A stretch of 15,927 nucleotides of DNA from SAR324 cluster bacterium. GTDB taxonomy: Bacteria; SAR324; JACQKK01. Made by a program: the position numbers and the translations under genes. This document shows, in pieces, positions 13,154 to 15,927 of the stretch. The notes below the pieces were generated by a model, which was not told the DNA's origin, searched no databases, and worked only from the letters and a program-made list of their open reading frames with translations. Position 1 is the first letter of the stretch. Every line of letters begins with the position of its first letter. The stretch lies in assembly GCA_022572825.1 (NCBI GenBank), contig JACZVE010000019.1, positions 1-15,927 of the forward strand, read 5' to 3'.

Positions 13154-15799
13154 TCAGCGGTCTTGCTCTTGTACGGCTGCTTGCCCAGCGGCCAGACGGG
13201 CCCCGGGAATGCGGAACGGAGAGCAGCTTACGTAATCCAAGCCCAATTCATGGAAAAACTTAATCGATCTCGCGTCTCCGCCGTGCTCGCCGCAGATACC
13301 CAGCTTGAGGCCCGGATGGACCTTGCGGCCTTCCTCCGCCGCGATTCTCACCAGTTGGCCGGTGCCCTCCTGATCCAAGCGGATGAACGGATCGATGTCC
13401 AGGATCTCTTTCTCGAGATACATGGGGAGAAACATTCCGACGTCATCACGGGAAAATCCGTAGGCCATCTGCGTGAGGTCGTTGGTGCCGAACGAGTAGA
13501 AATCGGCATAGCGCGCAATGGCGCGCGAGCACATCGCCGCGCGAGGGGTCTCGATCATGGTGCCGATCTTGAAGGGTACGGATTCGCCCAGCTCCTCGCA
13601 GACCTGGGCGATCAGTTGCTCGATCTGTTCGCGCAGCATCTTCAACTCGCGCCACGTGCTCACCAGGGGCACCATGATCTCCGGGGTGACGGAGACGCCT
13701 TCTTTGATGACAATGCAGGCCGCCTCGACGATGGCCCGCACCTGCATATTGTAGATTTCCGGATAGGTGATCGCCAGGCGGCAGCCGCGGTGGCCCATCA
13801 TCGGGTTGTTTTCGGTGAGGGATTCCGTGCGCTGCTGGATCGTCTCCACCGGAATGCCCATCAGGCGGGACATCCGGGTTTGTGAGCGAATACCCTTGGG
13901 AAGGAACTCGTTCAGCGGGGGGTCCAACAGCCGGATCGTCACCGGGCGACCGTCCATCACCCGGAAGATGTCCATGAAGTCCTTGCGCTGCATGGGCTGC
14001 AGCTCGGCCAACGCGGCGGAGCGACCCACCTCGTCCAGCGCCAGGATCATCTTGCGAAAGACCGGGATGCGGTCGATCTCGAAGAACATGTGCTCGGTGC
14101 GGCACAAACCGATCCCGCCGGCCCCCTGTTCGATGGCGTGGCGGGCGTCCTCGGCCGTATCCGCGTTGGCGTAGACGCCCAACGTGCGGTGAGCGTCCGC
14201 CCATGCCAACACCTTGGCGATGCCGCCTTCCAGAACGGGTGGCACCTGAGGCAGTCGGCCCAGATAAATCTCCCCGGTGTTGCCATCGATGCTGATCCAG
14301 TCCAACCGTTTCACGCAGGTGTCGCCGAGGCTCATCTCGTTCAAGAGATAGTCGATATGAATGCCGCCGGCGCCCACGATGCAGCATTTTCCCATGCCCC
14401 GCGCCACCACGGCCGCGTGAGAGGTCAGCCCGCCATGGGAGGTCACGATGCCCTCGGCGACCTTGAGCCCGTCGATGTCTTCGGGGGTTGTCTCGTGGCG
14501 AATGAGAATGGTCTTTATGCCCTGGCCCGCCAATTCCGCCGCGTGCTCGGCGAAGAACACCACCTGACCCACCGCGGATCCTGGCGAGGCGGGCAGTCCC
14601 TTGCCCAGTGCCGGCGGCGCATCGGTCTTGTCCAGCACGGGATACTGATACGCGTCGATGACGGTGGGGTCCAGCAGCAGCAACGCCTGGCGATCGTCGC
14701 AGATTCCCTCCGCCTCCAGCTCCAGGGCGATCCTCAGGCTGGCTTTGGCGGTTCGTGGCGCCGGACGGCTGTCCAGCAGCCAAAGCCGCTCCCTGTCGAT
14801 GGCAAACCGCACCTCCTGCGCATCGCGGAAGTGGCGCTCCAGCTTGTCCGTCCACGCGAGCAGTTCCCGATAAGCCTCGGGCATCGTTTCCGCCAATGCC
14901 TCCACTTTGTCCGTCATGCGAATTCCCGCCGTGAGGTCCGATCCCATGGCCGTGGCGAGGAAGTGCCCGTGTGGCTTTTTTTCACCGGTGCTGGGAACGC
15001 GCGAGAGAATACTGCCCGCCCCGCTTCGCTCCCTCGCGGTTCCACTGGCCATGGTTTGCAGCACCAGGGCCGTTCCCGGCAACGAATCCAGATCCTCCTC
15101 AAACCGGTACACTAGGGCCTGCGGATGCTCCCAGGCCCGGTACCCCGCGACGATCGCTCGGCTCAGCTGCTCCAGCGGATCGGCGGGCCAGGGAGCGCCG
15201 GTCTCCTGCTCACAGTGGCTGCGAAATTGCTTGGCCAAGCCTTCCAGTGCGCCGCCGCTCAACTCATGATCGGCCTCGGCGCTCCCCTCTTCCAGCGCCT
15301 CGGTCATCAACTCCTCGAAGCCGGCGGGTTCGACGCCCAGCACGTGCACGCCGTAGCTCTCGATCAGGCGGCGGTACGCATCCCACGCGGCCCGGTCGTC
15401 CCCCAACGCTTCGGCAAGGGCGGCTGCGCCAGCTTCGGTCAGCCCCAGGTTTACGATCGCATCCAGCGTGCCCGGCATGGCCTGCGGTGGGCTGGAGCGC
15501 AGGGTGAGCAGCAGCGGCGCCCCATCGTCACCAAAGCGCCTCCCCGTGTGCTCTTCCAGGCGCGCTATGGAGCGCAGCAAGTTTTTTTGCACGGATGGCG
15601 GGAGTTCTCCGTTGGAGTCCGACATCAGCGCGCAGAGGCCGCTGGGCAGCACGAGGCCGGGTGGCACCGGTGCTCCCAGTTGCGCCACCTGAATAAGGTT
15701 CCGGCCTTTTTCGCCCACTACCGTCGCTGCGGGCAGTTCGGCATCGGTGTCCTCGGAGCTGAAAAAACGAATGGTTTGGTCGTCGATAGCGTTCTTCAT
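13154..15799 (-). CDS. ppdK: Pyruvate, phosphate dikinase (PPDK)
   Basis: Interconverts pyruvate + ATP + Pi and PEP + AMP + PPi in the cytoplasm through a swivelling phosphohistidine. Length 881 (Clostridium symbiosum 874). N-terminal ATP-grasp part about 1-355: VVGEKGRN with Lys31, TLRSSPPQAMPGTLDAIVNL with Arg101, VPSTGEKK near 268-275, and EVRFAI with Glu329. Swivel domain about 395-515: GLTSHAAVVARGMGKC with catalytic His461. PEP/pyruvate barrel 530-875: GLCRTEHMFF, RLLDPPLNEFLP, NPMMGHRGCRL, GTMIETPRAAM, SFGTNDLTQM, and GICGEHGG with the catalytic Cys836. Odd: where PPDK normally reads LQTR near the ATP site, this has LDSR (Asp343-Ser344-Arg345), and RNP is RVP, so the N-terminal half is more diverged than the C-terminal half. 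The start has GCAGG five bases upstream. It is first gene of a unit with the membrane protein. Confidence 0.94.
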   Translation of the reverse strand: MKNAIDDQTIRFFSSEDTDAELPAATVVGEKGRNLIQVAQLGAPVPPGLVLPSGLCALMSDSNGELPPSVQKNLLRSIARLEEHTGRRFGDDGAPLLLTLRSSPPQAMPGTLDAIVNLGLTEAGAAALAEALGDDRAAWDAYRRLIESYGVHVLGVEPAGFEELMTEALEEGSAEADHELSGGALEGLAKQFRSHCEQETGAPWPADPLEQLSRAIVAGYRAWEHPQALVYRFEEDLDSLPGTALVLQTMASGTARERSGAGSILSRVPSTGEKKPHGHFLATAMGSDLTAGIRMTDKVEALAETMPEAYRELLAWTDKLERHFRDAQEVRFAIDRERLWLLDSRPAPRTAKASLRIALELEAEGICDDRQALLLLDPTVIDAYQYPVLDKTDAPPALGKGLPASPGSAVGQVVFFAEHAAELAGQGIKTILIRHETTPEDIDGLKVAEGIVTSHGGLTSHAAVVARGMGKCCIVGAGGIHIDYLLNEMSLGDTCVKRLDWISIDGNTGEIYLGRLPQVPPVLEGGIAKVLAWADAHRTLGVYANADTAEDARHAIEQGAGGIGLCRTEHMFFEIDRIPVFRKMILALDEVGRSAALAELQPMQRKDFMDIFRVMDGRPVTIRLLDPPLNEFLPKGIRSQTRMSRLMGIPVETIQQRTESLTENNPMMGHRGCRLAITYPEIYNMQVRAIVEAACIVIKEGVSVTPEIMVPLVSTWRELKMLREQIEQLIAQVCEELGESVPFKIGTMIETPRAAMCSRAIARYADFYSFGTNDLTQMAYGFSRDDVGMFLPMYLEKEILDIDPFIRLDQEGTGQLVRIAAEEGRKVHPGLKLGICGEHGGDARSIKFFHELGLDYVSCSPFRIPGARLAAGQAAVQEQDR

Positions 15800-15840
15800 G
15801 GCGGCCTGCTTTCAGACAGAGGCATGGAGCCGAATTGCGT

Positions 15841-15891
15841 CAGGGCATTGCTGCGCATCGTAACACATCGCGCATAACGCAGGGCACTGCT
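15841..15891 (-). repeat. 12-bp direct repeat pair upstream of ppdK
   Basis: CAGGGCATTGCT (15841-15852) and CAGGGCACTGCT (15880-15891) differ at one base and start 39 bases apart. They lie about 40-90 bases upstream of the ppdK ATG and bracket a weak minus-strand -10-like TACGAT (15862-15857). They could be paired operator sites. The rest of 15800-15927 shows no convincing promoter. Confidence 0.35.
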
Positions 15892-15927
15892 CGTGAAACG
15901 AATTTCGGGCGAGATGGGCGCCGGGGG

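Noticed and set aside
12379..13263. 294-codon plus-strand frame opposite the membrane protein gene
   Set aside because: The Gln/Arg-rich product without hydrophobic or domain structure is the antisense shadow of a gene with clear membrane helices.
13446..14855. 469-codon minus-strand frame inside ppdK
   Set aside because: A shadow of ppdK: the product is low-complexity, rich in Gly, Arg and Pro as expected from out-of-frame GC-rich codons, while the PPDK frame has intact catalytic motifs throughout.

Overview
The window looks like chromosomal DNA from a free-living, GC-rich (by eye about 60%) proteobacterium, most likely a gammaproteobacterium outside the enterics. RpoD has the long non-conserved region of proteobacterial primary sigma factors. 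Homoserine dehydrogenase is monofunctional with a C-terminal ACT domain, not fused to aspartokinase. FxsA and a YhcC-type radical SAM protein are common in Gammaproteobacteria, and pyruvate phosphate dikinase suits an environmental or chemolithotrophic member. The genus cannot be told from the sequence. There is no transposase, integrase, CRISPR array, rRNA or credible tRNA gene. The coding is mostly housekeeping.

Layout. 1-516 (+): 3' part of a hydratase/decarboxylase of the fumarylacetoacetate hydrolase (FAH) superfamily, cut by the window edge. 538-2144 (-): moaD, moaE and a SHOCT-ended lipoprotein, read as one tight operon. 2447-4255 (-): rpoD, with no dnaG or rpsU beside it. 4256-4901: a long divergent control region with a good candidate promoter for rpoD and another for the DoxX-like membrane protein gene (4902-5387, +). 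5421-6737 (-): homoserine dehydrogenase. 7046-8104 (+): fxsA and a thiE-like gene. 8105-8538: a mostly non-coding stretch ending in a compact, apparently structured leader. It runs straight into a very strong Shine-Dalgarno and a 70-residue protein (8539-8751, +) that resembles the RNA-polymerase-binding protein SutA. 8931-9719 (+): PAC2-family protein. 9822-11947 (+): a close-packed unit of a YhcC-type radical SAM enzyme, a one-TM TRASH-type metal-binding protein and a MEMO1 homologue. 11923-15799 (-): pyruvate phosphate dikinase and, one base after it, an unrecognised three-TM protein with a large periplasmic loop.

How the genes fit together. MoaD and MoaE form molybdopterin synthase. Hom (threonine/methionine branch), ThiE (thiamine phosphate) and PPDK (pyruvate/PEP node) are core metabolism. 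RpoD and perhaps the SutA-like protein act at RNA polymerase.

The two least ordinary regions are the structured leader plus SutA-like small protein (8432-8751) and the radical SAM/TRASH/MEMO unit (9822-11947). In the latter the MEMO metal-site residues H49, H81, H188 and C239 are all present and the small partner carries a C-x21-C-x3-C metal motif. All functions are from reading the sequence and recalled family knowledge; no database search or folding program was run.
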